A model generated the notes under the pieces. The model had not been told where the DNA came from and searched no databases. It worked only from the letters and a program-made list of their open reading frames with translations. A DNA stretch of 64,000 nucleotides from Saprospiraceae bacterium. Its GTDB lineage: Bacteria > Bacteroidota > Bacteroidia > Chitinophagales > Saprospiraceae. Position 1 is the stretch's first letter. Each line of letters opens with the position of its first letter. The position numbers were made by a program, and so were the translations under genes. Shown in pieces: positions 54,114-63,147 of the stretch. The stretch lies in the NCBI GenBank assembly GCA_016719615.1, contig JADJYQ010000007.1:248001-312000 (forward strand). Reading direction: 5' to 3'.

Positions 54114-54485
54114 TTGCCCCTACAGGGCAATGTGATTTATTTATTTTTCAGCTACCAATATTTTGTCCCTACGGGACAATGGACAATATGCTTGATTCAT
54201 TCGTGATTATTGGAAAAGTCCACTAAATTTATAATTTCAAATTATTGAATGGGGCAAATTTTTTATTTAATACTTACCAGAATCCAATTTATTGTCGAAA
54301 AAGAGATAAAATAAATTCCATCCCGATCAAGAAATTTATATTTGATACTCGTATTTTTAAATTTATAGTTAATGATAATTTTGGTGTTAAAATAAAATTT
54401 GCAATAAAAGTCGGGAGACTTCCATGGCTTTATCCTTCTAATATAAAGCTGTTTTCGTTGGACACAAGTCTGGAGACTTGCGCCA
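54114..54485. repeat. Palindrome cluster right of the RAYT gene
   Basis: TTGCCC-CTACA-GGGCAA (54114-54130) and TTGTCCC-TAC-GGGACAA (54163-54179) are near-identical 17-base hairpins 32 bases apart, typical of REP pairs. Further out, GACACAAGTC-TGGA-GACTTGCGCC (54461-54484) mirrors the left-end hairpin. Open frames across this stretch look spurious. From here to the metH promoter the DNA is A/T-rich; I found no cobalamin riboswitch. Confidence 0.8.
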
Positions 54486-54611
54486 GCGATTGAATAATTT
54501 TAATTTATTAGCAAAAATGATTTTAAAGAGTCTAAATAAATTAAATTGGATCGAATAGTTCTAGAGTTATTTATTAAACACCGCCATTTTCTTATTAATT
54601 GAGCATCCCCC

Positions 54612-54642
54612 TTGTTCCTTGTTTGGCATCGCTATATCTTTG
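54612..54642 (+). promoter_or_regulatory. metH promoter (-33 TTG, -7 TATCTTTG)
   Basis: TTG at 54612-54614 and TATCTTTG at 54635-54642 are separated by 20 bases, a good match to the Bacteroidota housekeeping promoter. The box ends 7 bases before the ATG at 54650, so the transcript would start at or within a few bases of the start codon (leaderless). This also supports that start over an upstream GTG/TTG. Confidence 0.6.
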
Positions 54643-54649
54643 CCCATCC

Positions 54650-57600
54650 ATGAATATTTTGAAACAACTCGAACACCTTGCATCGGATCGCATATTGCTG
54701 TTGGATGGCGCGATGGGAAGCCTTATACAGACTTTTCGTTTATCTGAACAAGATTTCAGAAGTGATCGCTTTTTAGACCATCCCAAAGACTTAAAAGGTA
54801 ATAACGATTTATTATCTATTACCAGACCTGATATCATTAAACAGATCCATCTGATGTATCTCGATGCAGGATCGGATATCATAGAGACCAATACTTTCAA
54901 TGCTAATGCCATCTCTCAGGCAGATTACGGGATGGAATCCCTTGCATACGAAATGAATTTCGCATCTGCTAAAGTTGCAAAACAAGCAGCAGAAGAATAT
55001 ATGCTGAAATATCCCGGCTCTTTGCGATTTGTTGCAGGAGCTTTGGGCCCGACTAATAGAACGGCCAGCTTAAGTCCGGATGTCAATCGTCCCGGTTTCA
55101 GAAATGCTTATTTCGATGACTTTGTAGAAGCCTATTATCAACAGGCAAAAGGACTTATGGATGGTGGAGCGGATATCCTACTGGTAGAAACCATTTTTGA
55201 TACGCTCAATGGCAAAGCTGCTCTATTTGCTATTGATCTATTATTCGAAGAAACGGGAAAAACCTTACCCTTGATGGTATCCGGAACGATTACAGATGCC
55301 AGCGGACGGACACTTTCCGGACAGACTGTTGAAGCCTTTTATATTTCTGTTTCACATTTACCTATGTTTTCCATAGGCTTGAATTGTGCTTTAGGTGCCA
55401 AAGAAATGAAGCCGCATCTCGAAGTATTAAGTAAAATGGCCACTTGTCGCGTGAGTGCATATCCCAATGCCGGATTACCCAATGAACTGGGTGGTTATGA
55501 CCAGACGGCGAATGAAATGCAAGCCTTGATTGCAGATTATGCCGAAAACGGTTATGTCAATATTGTGGGTGGATGTTGCGGAACAACTCCGGAACACATT
55601 CGGAGCATGTCCAAAGCCATACATGGATTAAAACCCAGAGAGATACCTCGCGTCGAAGCTATAACCAGTCTTTCCGGATTGGAGGCAATGATCTTTCGAC
55701 CTGATCTTAATTTTGTAAATATCGGCGAACGTACCAATGTAACCGGATCCAAACAATTTGCGAAACTCATCCTTCAAAAAAATTACGACGAAGCGCTGCA
55801 GGTAGCCCGACAACAGGTCGAAGCCGGGGCACAGATTATCGATGTCAATATGGATGAAGGTTTGTTAGATGGTGAACAAGCCATGTCGGATTTTTTAAAT
55901 CTTTTAAGTTCCGAACCAGACATTGTAAAGGTTCCAGTCATGATCGATTCTTCGAAATGGAAAGTTATAGAGGCCGGATTAAAATGCATGCAGGGAAAAT
56001 GTGTCGTCAATTCCATTTCACTCAAAGAAGGTGAAGCCAGTTTTCTCGAACAAGCCAAAAAAGTAAGGCGTTATGGCGCCGCGGTTGTCATCATGGCTTT
56101 CGATGAACAAGGCCAGGCTGATACCATCGAACGCAAATTTTCGATTTGTAAGAGAGCCTATGAACTGCTCATCAACAAACTTCAATTCAAACCGGAAGAC
56201 ATCATTTTTGACCCCAACATATTTGCAGTTGCCACAGGTATTGATGAACACAATGAATACGCCATAACTTATATCGAAGCATGTAAATTGATCAAAGAAC
56301 ATTTACCCGGTGTAAAAATAAGTGGTGGCGTAAGCAATTTATCCTTCTCTTACCGAGGAAATGAAATCGTACGTCAGGCGATGCATTCGGCATTTCTTTA
56401 TCATGCTATACAAGCCGGAATGGACATGGGTATAGTCAATGCAGGGCAAATGGATGTTTACGATGACATTCCTAAAGAATTACTGGAGCGTGTGGAAGAT
56501 GTGCTCTTCAACAGACGTGCCGACGCAACAGAAAGATTGACCGAATATGCCGAACAAGTTAAAAATAAAGGCAAAAATATCGTTCAGGCTGAAGTACAGG
56601 CATGGCGGAAAGAAAACGTAGAAAGCCGAATTCGTCATGCATTGGTAAAAGGGATCACAGAATTTATTATAGAAGATACGGAAGAAGCAAGATTAAAATT
56701 GGGCCGACCGATTTTTGTGATTGAAGGTCCGCTCATGGATGGCATGAATGAAGTTGGTGACTTGTTTGGGGCCGGAAAAATGTTTTTACCACAGGTCGTC
56801 AAAAGTGCACGCGTGATGAAACAAGCCGTTGCTTACTTGACACCATACATGGAACAAGATAAAACTACGGTATCCAGGGCAAAAGGAAAAATATTACTAG
56901 CCACCGTTAAAGGGGATGTTCACGATATCGGAAAAAATATCGTTGGCATCGTACTGGCATGTAATAATTATGAAATTATCGATCTGGGGGTCATGGTCTC
57001 CTGTGACACGATTCTGACTAACGCACGTTCGTTAGGTGTTGATATCATCGGATTAAGCGGACTCATCACGCCTTCCCTTGACGAGATGGTACACGTGGCG
57101 GAAGTCATGCAAAAAGAAGGATTCAGCACCCCCCTGTTAATTGGCGGGGCGACGACCTCGAAGTTACATACTGCTCTTCGCATTGAACCGAAATATCACC
57201 AACCCGTCATTCACGTGCTCGATGCCTCGCGTGCTGTGAATGTTGTAAGTCAGTTGTTAAGTGAAGATAGCTCGCAAAGAAACTTATTTCTACAAAACAT
57301 CAAAGCAGATTACGAACGCACCCGCATTCAACGATTACAACGACAGCAATCCAAGACTCTGTTAGATCTATCATCAGCCAGAGCCAACAAATGGAAAACT
57401 GATTGGGAATATTTTAAACCTGTTAAACCTAATAATCAGGGAATTCAGGTTTTTGATAATTTAGATTTGTCCGTTCTGAAAAAGTACATCGACTGGACTC
57501 CTTTTTTTCAGAGTTGGGAACTCAGCGGGAAATATCCTTCCATATTTGAAGACGCTGTTATTGGTGAAGAAGCCAAGCGATTGTACGACGATGCGATTGC

Positions 57601-58336
57601 ATTACTAGATGATCTCATTCTACATCAAAAAATTCAGGCCAAAGCAGTCATAGGAATTTTTCCGGCTGGTTCTCAAAATGAAGATATCCATGTTTTTTCG
57701 CCACACGATCCAACACAAAAGCTCATCGTCCTTCATCACTTAAGACAACAGGTAAAAAAGACAGAAGGTCAAGCAAATTTTTGTCTTTCAGATTTTGTCA
57801 AACCAATGCAATCAAATCCGGAAGATTATTTAGGTGGCTTTGCAGTTTGTGCCGGTTATGGAGTTGACGACTTGGTCGCTTTTTACGAAAGTAAACACGA
57901 CGATTATCACGCAATCCTGGTCAAAGCATTAGCAGACCGACTTGCAGAAGCCTGCGCCGAATATCTTCACGAATATGTCCGAACTCAATACTGGGCATAT
58001 GCCCCGGAAGAAAAATTCTCCAACGAAGAACTGATTCGCGAAAACTACACCGGTATCCGGCCGGCACCCGGTTATCCTGCCTGCCCTGAGCACACCGAGA
58101 AACTCAGTTTATGGAAACTGCTCGACGTTGAAAAAAATATCGGACTCCGCCTTACGGAAAGTATGGCTATGTACCCAACTGCCGCAGTGAGCGGTTGGTA
58201 TTTTGCGCATCCAGAATCCAAATATTTCACAGTCAGTGAAATTGCAGAAGATCAGTTTACAGATTATGCCCAAAGAAAGGAATGGGCTGTAGCTACGGCG
58301 CAAAAATGGTTGGGCACTTTGTGGAGTGGGGACTGA
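54650..58336 (+). CDS. metH: Cobalamin-dependent methionine synthase, full length
   Basis: 1228 residues holding all four modules in one chain: homocysteine-binding (about 1-325; LLDGAMGSLIQ, zinc Cys246, Cys309, Cys310), pterin-binding (about 345-620; NIGERTNVTGSKQFAKLI), cobalamin-binding with the cap (about 645-880; D-V-H-D-I-G with axial His758) and the S-adenosylmethionine reactivation domain (about 900-1220; RPAPGYPACPEHTEK). It makes methionine from homocysteine and methyl-tetrahydrofolate. I chose the ATG at 54650, since the sequence upstream of it is the promoter. A wide-spacer copy of the dispersed palindrome (ACTAAC-N8-GTTAGG) lies inside at 57017. Confidence 0.97.
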   Translation: MNILKQLEHLASDRILLLDGAMGSLIQTFRLSEQDFRSDRFLDHPKDLKGNNDLLSITRPDIIKQIHLMYLDAGSDIIETNTFNANAISQADYGMESLAYEMNFASAKVAKQAAEEYMLKYPGSLRFVAGALGPTNRTASLSPDVNRPGFRNAYFDDFVEAYYQQAKGLMDGGADILLVETIFDTLNGKAALFAIDLLFEETGKTLPLMVSGTITDASGRTLSGQTVEAFYISVSHLPMFSIGLNCALGAKEMKPHLEVLSKMATCRVSAYPNAGLPNELGGYDQTANEMQALIADYAENGYVNIVGGCCGTTPEHIRSMSKAIHGLKPREIPRVEAITSLSGLEAMIFRPDLNFVNIGERTNVTGSKQFAKLILQKNYDEALQVARQQVEAGAQIIDVNMDEGLLDGEQAMSDFLNLLSSEPDIVKVPVMIDSSKWKVIEAGLKCMQGKCVVNSISLKEGEASFLEQAKKVRRYGAAVVIMAFDEQGQADTIERKFSICKRAYELLINKLQFKPEDIIFDPNIFAVATGIDEHNEYAITYIEACKLIKEHLPGVKISGGVSNLSFSYRGNEIVRQAMHSAFLYHAIQAGMDMGIVNAGQMDVYDDIPKELLERVEDVLFNRRADATERLTEYAEQVKNKGKNIVQAEVQAWRKENVESRIRHALVKGITEFIIEDTEEARLKLGRPIFVIEGPLMDGMNEVGDLFGAGKMFLPQVVKSARVMKQAVAYLTPYMEQDKTTVSRAKGKILLATVKGDVHDIGKNIVGIVLACNNYEIIDLGVMVSCDTILTNARSLGVDIIGLSGLITPSLDEMVHVAEVMQKEGFSTPLLIGGATTSKLHTALRIEPKYHQPVIHVLDASRAVNVVSQLLSEDSSQRNLFLQNIKADYERTRIQRLQRQQSKTLLDLSSARANKWKTDWEYFKPVKPNNQGIQVFDNLDLSVLKKYIDWTPFFQSWELSGKYPSIFEDAVIGEEAKRLYDDAIALLDDLILHQKIQAKAVIGIFPAGSQNEDIHVFSPHDPTQKLIVLHHLRQQVKKTEGQANFCLSDFVKPMQSNPEDYLGGFAVCAGYGVDDLVAFYESKHDDYHAILVKALADRLAEACAEYLHEYVRTQYWAYAPEEKFSNEELIRENYTGIRPAPGYPACPEHTEKLSLWKLLDVEKNIGLRLTESMAMYPTAAVSGWYFAHPESKYFTVSEIAEDQFTDYAQRKEWAVATAQKWLGTLWSGD

Positions 58337-58384
58337 AGAGTTGATAGTTGTCCCGACATGAAGGTGCTTCTTTAAAAAAAGTGG

Positions 58385-58435
58385 TAGTTGATAGTTGATA
58401 GTTGATAGTTGATAGTTGATAGTTGATAGTTGATA
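58385..58435. repeat. Heptanucleotide tandem repeat (TAGTTGA), about 7 units
   Basis: Seven consecutive copies of TAGTTGA plus two bases start 49 bases after the metH stop; a shorter pair (agttgatagttg) lies at 58343-58354. In one frame the array would read as stops, so it is not coding. It may be variable in length between strains. Confidence 0.9.
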
Positions 58436-58506
58436 AACAACAAGACTTACAATTGTTAGTTTCAATATCTGTAAATTATTTATAAATAATTATGTTGTAT
58501 CCACTT

Positions 58507-58695
58507 TTAATTCAGTTGACTCCTCAATCTTTTAAGTTTTCTCCGGATATAAATAATATACCCCAACATCCACAAAAAAATAATGGGTTCGATGATACAA
58601 AACAGCCAGACATTTACTTCCTTATACGTCATGTTAAGCAAATGTGCGGTGTGTTCCAAAATTTCAACACACCAATCAAAAACTTCATTCATCAT
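58507..58695 (-). CDS. Small single-helix membrane protein, unknown function
   Basis: 62 residues: MMNEVFDWCVEILEHTAHLLNMTYKEVNVW followed by a hydrophobic segment (LFCIIEPIIFLWMLGYIIYI) and a basic end (RRKLKRLRSQLN). The charge pattern, with the basic end after the helix, is natural for a membrane protein. I recall similar short proteins (T-Y-x-E-x-N-V/I-W followed by a helix) in Bacteroidota, but no function is known. An overlapping plus-strand frame (58492-58854) looks like its shadow. Confidence 0.6.
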   Translation of the reverse strand: MMNEVFDWCVEILEHTAHLLNMTYKEVNVWLFCIIEPIIFLWMLGYIIYIRRKLKRLRSQLN

Positions 58696-58790
58696 CTAAT
58701 ACTTGAATTTAAAATATTAAAATTATTCATTAAAAAAGTGATATATAAAATAATAAGGCTTTCAATCTTCCTCAAATCTTTTAAATCCTA

Positions 58791-59390
58791 TCAATCCTGT
58801 ATTTCCTGTCCGATCCTGCCTAATTCAGTGTATGCCGCATCCAGCTGTTCGTAAAAATCAGAGCCAAACCGCCGAATAATGGCATCTTTAACAAAACGGT
58901 ATAACGGAACTTTGTTCTCTTCTCCAAATTTGCAGGCTGCCTTACAAATATCCCACTCATCGTAATTCAAGGCAATAAATCCTCTTTTGGGATTTTCATT
59001 GACCCGCACCGGATACAGGTGACATGAAATGGGTTTCTGAAAATTTGAGTTCCCATCTTTCCAGGCTTGTTCGATGCCGCATTTGGCAATGCCTTTTTCA
59101 TCTCTGATCATAAAGACGCAGGCCCCATCCGGCCTAAGCTGCGTGCCCCAGGATTGCATTTCCCGGTAATATTTGTAAGGTCCTGATTTTAAAAGAATTT
59201 TATAGCTCTCCGGATCCAGATAATCTTTCAATTCCTTCCAAATTGCAGCTAGCTTTGGCAACTCCTCTTTGGATAGTGGTGCCCCGAAATCGCCTTCATA
59301 GCAGCAAGCTCCTTTGCAGGCATCTAGTTTACAGACAAAATAGGCTTCAAAAAGCGCATCACTTATCAGAATATCATCGATCATCAACAT
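58791..59390 (-). CDS. DUF3109 family Cys-rich protein
   Basis: 199 residues with many conserved Cys: FVCKLDACKGACCYEGDFGAPLS (about 18-40), CVFMIRDEKGIAKCGIEQAW and PISCHLYPVRV, then CKAACKFG. DUF3109 resembles the YkgJ zinc- or iron-sulfur-binding family; its role is not known. It is common in Bacteroidota. A near -7 box (CAAATTTG) lies upstream. It stands divergent from citrate synthase. Confidence 0.9.
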   Translation of the reverse strand: MLMIDDILISDALFEAYFVCKLDACKGACCYEGDFGAPLSKEELPKLAAIWKELKDYLDPESYKILLKSGPYKYYREMQSWGTQLRPDGACVFMIRDEKGIAKCGIEQAWKDGNSNFQKPISCHLYPVRVNENPKRGFIALNYDEWDICKAACKFGEENKVPLYRFVKDAIIRRFGSDFYEQLDAAYTELGRIGQEIQD

Positions 59391-59485
59391 AGTTGCGAAT
59401 TCATTGAAAATAGGGGCAAATTTGGGTACAATTTATTGGCATTCAAGGCTTGAATCAAAGTTATTGTTAAATAATTACTTTTTAT

Positions 59486-59514
59486 TTGCGATCATCAAAA
59501 ACATTATACATTTG
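59486..59514 (+). promoter_or_regulatory. gltA promoter (-33 TTG, -7 TACATTTG)
   Basis: TTG at 59486-59488 and TACATTTG at 59507-59514 lie 18 bases apart, matching the Bacteroidota pattern. Unlike metH, a leader of about 30 bases separates it from the ATG at 59550. Confidence 0.6.
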
Positions 59515-59549
59515 CGCTTTGTTTTTTGATAGGAAAGTACGTACAGTTC

Positions 59550-60881
59550 ATGGATAAGTTAAAAGCCCTATTTCAAGAGAGTTTCAACGCCTCAGCCGAC
59601 CAAATTAAATCTTTGGTAAAAGCCCATGGAGACCTGGTAATTGATCAGGTTCAGATAGACCAGATATACGGGGGTATGAGAGGAATTCAAAGTATGGTTT
59701 GGGAAACCTCTTCACTGGATTCTCAGGAAGGTATTCGTTTCAGGGGATATTCAATACCTGAACTTCGCAAGTTATTGCCCAAAATTAACGGCGCTACGGA
59801 ACCTTTACCAGAAGGATTATTCTGGCTGATGCTAACAGATCAAATTCCCAATGAAGAAGATGTAGTTTGGTTGAGCCAGGAATGGATGCGCCGCGCAAAA
59901 TTAACACACGCAGATTACGAATTGCTGGATCACCTGGATTCAGCCATACACCCAATGACTCAATTCAGCATCGCCATCATGGCCATGCAATCTTCCAGTC
60001 TGTTTGCCAAGGCTTATGAAAATGGCATTGGAAAAACCAGCTATTGGGAATACATGTATGAGGATTGTATGAACCTCATTGCCAAATTACCTCTGGTAGC
60101 TGCATACGTATATCGCAAGACCTTTTACAACAGCGAACACATACCTGCTGATCCTACTCTTGACTGGAGTGCAAATTTTGCACACATGTTGGGTAAAGAT
60201 TCTCCGGAATTCATGGACCTCATGCGCCTGTACATGACCATACATGCCGATCATGAAGGTGGAAATGCATCTGCACATGCTGTTCATTTGGTGGGTTCAA
60301 CACTCAGCGATGCTTATTTGTCGCTTGCAGGCGGAATGAATGCCTTGGCAGGTCCATTACATGGGCTGGCTAACCAGGAAGTAATGGATTGGATTTATGA
60401 TATGATCCGCGACCTTGGAACCAACACACCTACTAAAGAACAAATTGCAGAATATGTGAAAACGACCCTGGCCAATGGTATTGTTGTACCGGGCTACGGC
60501 CACGCGGTATTGCGCACTCCGGATCCGAGATTCCTCGCCCAAAAGGATTTCGCTCAAAAGCATTGTCCGGATAATCCTATGGTTCAAATCGTATGGCATG
60601 TTTTCGAAGTGGTTCCCGAAATCTTACAGGGGCTTGGTAAAGTAAAAAATCCATGGCCCAATGTAGATGCCCATTCTGGGGCATTACTCGAGCACTATGG
60701 TTTAAAAGAACACAATTTTTATACAGTTATGTTTGGTGTTTCCAGGGCTTTGGGTGTTTTGGCCCAGCTCTGTTGGGACAGAGCCTACAACCTTCCTTTA
60801 GAAAGGCCTAAGTCTCTGACTTCCGAAGAAATCAAAACATTTGTCACCAGTCAAACAATCAAAACCATAGTAAACGTATGA
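59550..60881 (+). CDS. gltA: Citrate synthase, eukaryote-like type
   Basis: 443 residues. The catalytic residues are visible: His235 in HADHEGGN, His271 in GPLHGLANQE and an Asp near 373 in NVDAHSGALLEHYG. The sequence MRGIQSMVWETSSLDSQEGIRFRGYSI is like mitochondrial citrate synthase, as known in several Bacteroidota. It condenses acetyl-CoA with oxaloacetate. I chose the ATG at 59550; the frame extends eight codons to a TTG at 59526. It overlaps gcvH by four bases. Confidence 0.95.
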   Translation: MDKLKALFQESFNASADQIKSLVKAHGDLVIDQVQIDQIYGGMRGIQSMVWETSSLDSQEGIRFRGYSIPELRKLLPKINGATEPLPEGLFWLMLTDQIPNEEDVVWLSQEWMRRAKLTHADYELLDHLDSAIHPMTQFSIAIMAMQSSSLFAKAYENGIGKTSYWEYMYEDCMNLIAKLPLVAAYVYRKTFYNSEHIPADPTLDWSANFAHMLGKDSPEFMDLMRLYMTIHADHEGGNASAHAVHLVGSTLSDAYLSLAGGMNALAGPLHGLANQEVMDWIYDMIRDLGTNTPTKEQIAEYVKTTLANGIVVPGYGHAVLRTPDPRFLAQKDFAQKHCPDNPMVQIVWHVFEVVPEILQGLGKVKNPWPNVDAHSGALLEHYGLKEHNFYTVMFGVSRALGVLAQLCWDRAYNLPLERPKSLTSEEIKTFVTSQTIKTIVNV

Positions 60882-61270
60882 ACTTTCCAGACCAACTGAA
60901 ATACACAAAAGAACACGAATGGATTCTCATTGAAGGCAATACCGCTACCATCGGAATCACTGAATTTGCTCAATCCGAACTTGGTGATATCGTTTATGTC
61001 GAAGTAGATACGGTAGGCGAAGAAATTGCCAAAGACGAAATCTTCGGTACCGTTGAAGCTGTAAAAACAACTTCCGACTTATTTATGCCCGTGACTGCCA
61101 AAGTGCTTGAATTTAATCCAGCATTAGATGAAAAAGCTGGTAACGATCCAACGCTTATTAATTCAGATCCTTATGGAGCGGGTTGGATTATTAAAGTGAG
61201 TATTTCCAATCCTTCTGAACTGGATGATCTCTTGGATGCTACTGCCTATCAGCAGCTCACAGGTCACTAA
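60878..61270 (+). CDS. gcvH: Glycine cleavage system H protein
   Basis: 130 residues with the H-protein fold: KYTKEHEWILIEG at the start, the lipoyl-lysine Lys63 in GTVEAVKTTSDLFMPV, and NSDPYGAGWIIKV near the end. It carries the aminomethyl group between the P, T and L proteins. No other gcv genes are in the window. Coupling to citrate synthase by ATGA is notable and could tie it to central carbon flow. Confidence 0.96.
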   Translation: MNFPDQLKYTKEHEWILIEGNTATIGITEFAQSELGDIVYVEVDTVGEEIAKDEIFGTVEAVKTTSDLFMPVTAKVLEFNPALDEKAGNDPTLINSDPYGAGWIIKVSISNPSELDDLLDATAYQQLTGH

Positions 61271-61276
61271 TTCTAA

Positions 61277-61651
61277 ATGATTTTGTTGCAGAAACCCGGT
61301 CACTATCGCAAACTGGGGTATTTGCTCGTTATGAGCATCATTGTATTGTCATTGTCACCGAGCAGCAGTTTACCGCAATTCAGTTGGGACCGCATGTTTG
61401 GTATTGATAAAATATTTCACTTTTTCTTTCACGGCCTGGCCAGCTTTTGTTTTTTAAAGTCAGCTGAAGAGAATGCAGCATTTAAAATAGCACTTGCCAT
61501 GTTTCTCTTCGGTTTTCTAATAGAATGTTTGCAAAAATTCTTACCCGGAGGAAGATTTTTTGATGTGGCCGACCTCGTTGCTAACCTGACTGGAATTTTA
61601 GCAGCGATCCTGTTGTTTAAATATTCATTTCAAAAGTTTTCAGGCGAATAA
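61277..61651 (+). CDS. VanZ-like membrane protein
   Basis: 124 residues with four hydrophobic segments and the VanZ-type features DKIFHFFFHGLASFCFL (about 43-60) and FLIECLQKFLPGGRFFDVADLVANLTG (about 79-106). VanZ-like proteins are widespread, with unclear function. It starts six bases after gcvH and belongs to the same transcription unit. Confidence 0.9.
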   Translation: MILLQKPGHYRKLGYLLVMSIIVLSLSPSSSLPQFSWDRMFGIDKIFHFFFHGLASFCFLKSAEENAAFKIALAMFLFGFLIECLQKFLPGGRFFDVADLVANLTGILAAILLFKYSFQKFSGE

Positions 61652-61708
61652 ATTCTCCGAAACACTTTCTTTACAAAGCTTTTAGTAATTTTCGGTCTCT
61701 AGTCAACG

Positions 61709-63064
61709 ATGAAAATTAAATTTACACCCTCGCTCCTAAGCCTATTGATCCTGATCTTTATAATGGTCTTTGCTAATTTTAACATTGGGCGATGGAATGG
61801 TTTGAAAGTTATTGATTGGGATGTCGTTGGCTTTTATGCATATTTGCCCGCCACTTTTATTTACCACGATTACAAACTTAAGTTTGTAAAAGACCATCCG
61901 GAGTTCGCACATGAACGCAAATTCTGGCCACAAGCTGCACCCAATGGCGGTCTCGTCATCAAACCTACGATGGGACTATCATTCATGTATTTGCCCTTTT
62001 TCTTTATTGCACATTTCCACAGCCAAATAGCAGACCTGGAAGCAAACGGCTTTACTATTTTATACCATAAATACATTCATTTGTCTGCGCTGTTCTATTT
62101 GATCATTGGTTTATTCTTTTTAAGAAAGCTCTTGATCCGTTGGTTTTCAGAATGGGCTACTGCAATGAGTCTATTTAGTATAGTGCTGGGTACGAATTTA
62201 TTTTATTACGCGACTACCGAAGCCAGCATGTCGCATGCTTATACTTTTTCTATTTGTGCGGTATTTCTTTATTCCATCGTAATATGGTATGATTTAAAAA
62301 ATGTAAAAATTGCATTACTTGCGGGAATCTTGTTTGGATTGATGATCCTGATCAGGCCCGTGAATATTGTTTTTGGACTTTTTCCACTATTTTATGGCAT
62401 GCGTTCGCTCAGCGCTTATAAAGAACGTTTTCAGTTTTTAATAAATCACAGCAAGCATTTATCCATCTTCTTCGCCTCTGCTTTTATCGTATTACTTCCA
62501 CAATTTCTCTATTGGAAATCAGTAACCGGTCATTTTTTATTTTACTCATATTTGGATGAGCATTTCTACTTTTTAAAACCCAAACTATTACAAGGATTGT
62601 TTAGTTTTCGCAATGGTTGGTTAATTTATAGCCCCATCATGCTCTTTTCAATGGTAGGTTTGTATTTTATTAAATCTAAACATTCCGACCTTTTGAATCC
62701 TATTCGCATTTTATTTCCGTTCTACATTTATCTGGTTTTTTCATGGTGGTGTTGGTGGTACGTAGGATTTGGCAACCGTGCCATGATCGACAGTTATGCT
62801 ATTTTGGCCATTTCACTCGCTACATGTTACGAACAATTGTTAGTTTCTAAATCTTTTATTAAATATACAGCTTTGGTTTTGCTGGTGTTTTTGATCGGAT
62901 TAAATGCATTTCAAACCCTGCAATACCGGAATGGCTTGTTGCATTTTGACGGCATGAATTTCAAAGCATATAAAGCTTCTTTTGGAACACTAAAATACAA
63001 CGATACTTACAAAAATGCATTGTTGTCTCCTGATTATGAAAAGGCAAAGAAAGGAGAGGAATAA
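61709..63064 (+). CDS. Multi-pass membrane protein, probable GT-C glycosyltransferase
   Basis: 451 residues with about ten hydrophobic helices. The first loop has DWDVVGFYAYLPATFIY, an acidic residue pair region typical of lipid-sugar-dependent GT-C transferases, and the last periplasmic part WWCWWYVGFGNRAMIDSY is usual for the same type. Donor and acceptor are unknown. It begins 57 bases after the VanZ-like gene. A one-mismatch copy of the dispersed palindrome lies at 62829. Confidence 0.82.
   Translation: MKIKFTPSLLSLLILIFIMVFANFNIGRWNGLKVIDWDVVGFYAYLPATFIYHDYKLKFVKDHPEFAHERKFWPQAAPNGGLVIKPTMGLSFMYLPFFFIAHFHSQIADLEANGFTILYHKYIHLSALFYLIIGLFFLRKLLIRWFSEWATAMSLFSIVLGTNLFYYATTEASMSHAYTFSICAVFLYSIVIWYDLKNVKIALLAGILFGLMILIRPVNIVFGLFPLFYGMRSLSAYKERFQFLINHSKHLSIFFASAFIVLLPQFLYWKSVTGHFLFYSYLDEHFYFLKPKLLQGLFSFRNGWLIYSPIMLFSMVGLYFIKSKHSDLLNPIRILFPFYIYLVFSWWCWWYVGFGNRAMIDSYAILAISLATCYEQLLVSKSFIKYTALVLLVFLIGLNAFQTLQYRNGLLHFDGMNFKAYKASFGTLKYNDTYKNALLSPDYEKAKKGEE
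62829..62844. repeat. Dispersed palindrome, variant ACGAAC-AATT-GTTAGT
   Basis: One mismatch in the left inner arm (CGAAC for CTAAC). It lies inside the GT-C gene in a different codon phase (reading Q-L-L-V-S) from the perfect copies. Confidence 0.35.
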
Positions 63065-63147
63065 TAAGCAAAAATTAAATTTGAATTACTTATAAAATCA
63101 GAAGGGAGATCATACATAAGCTTTGCTTTTATTTCAATATATTTATG

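Larger units (their letters stand above)
53360..54485 (-). mobile_element. RAYT (REP-associated tyrosine transposase) element, about 1.1 kb
   Basis: A single Y1 transposase gene is enclosed by palindromes on both sides and by outer hairpins that are inverted copies of each other (53360-53384 and 54460-54485, about 23 of 25 positions matching). This fits the plan of single-strand transposing IS200/RAYT units, which recognise hairpin ends. Exact borders are not proven; the outer hairpins are my suggestion. Confidence 0.7.

Noticed and set aside
54245..54493. Possible 82-residue gene in the RAYT right flank
   Set aside because: It runs through a hairpin repeat, has no recognisable features and has unnatural composition.
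54103..54649. Cobalamin or S-adenosylmethionine riboswitch before metH
   Set aside because: The promoter abuts the ATG, leaving no room for a leader, and no conserved riboswitch core is visible.
58492..58854. Possible 120-residue plus-strand gene after metH
   Set aside because: It overlaps the end of the DUF3109 gene and a better small membrane protein on the other strand.
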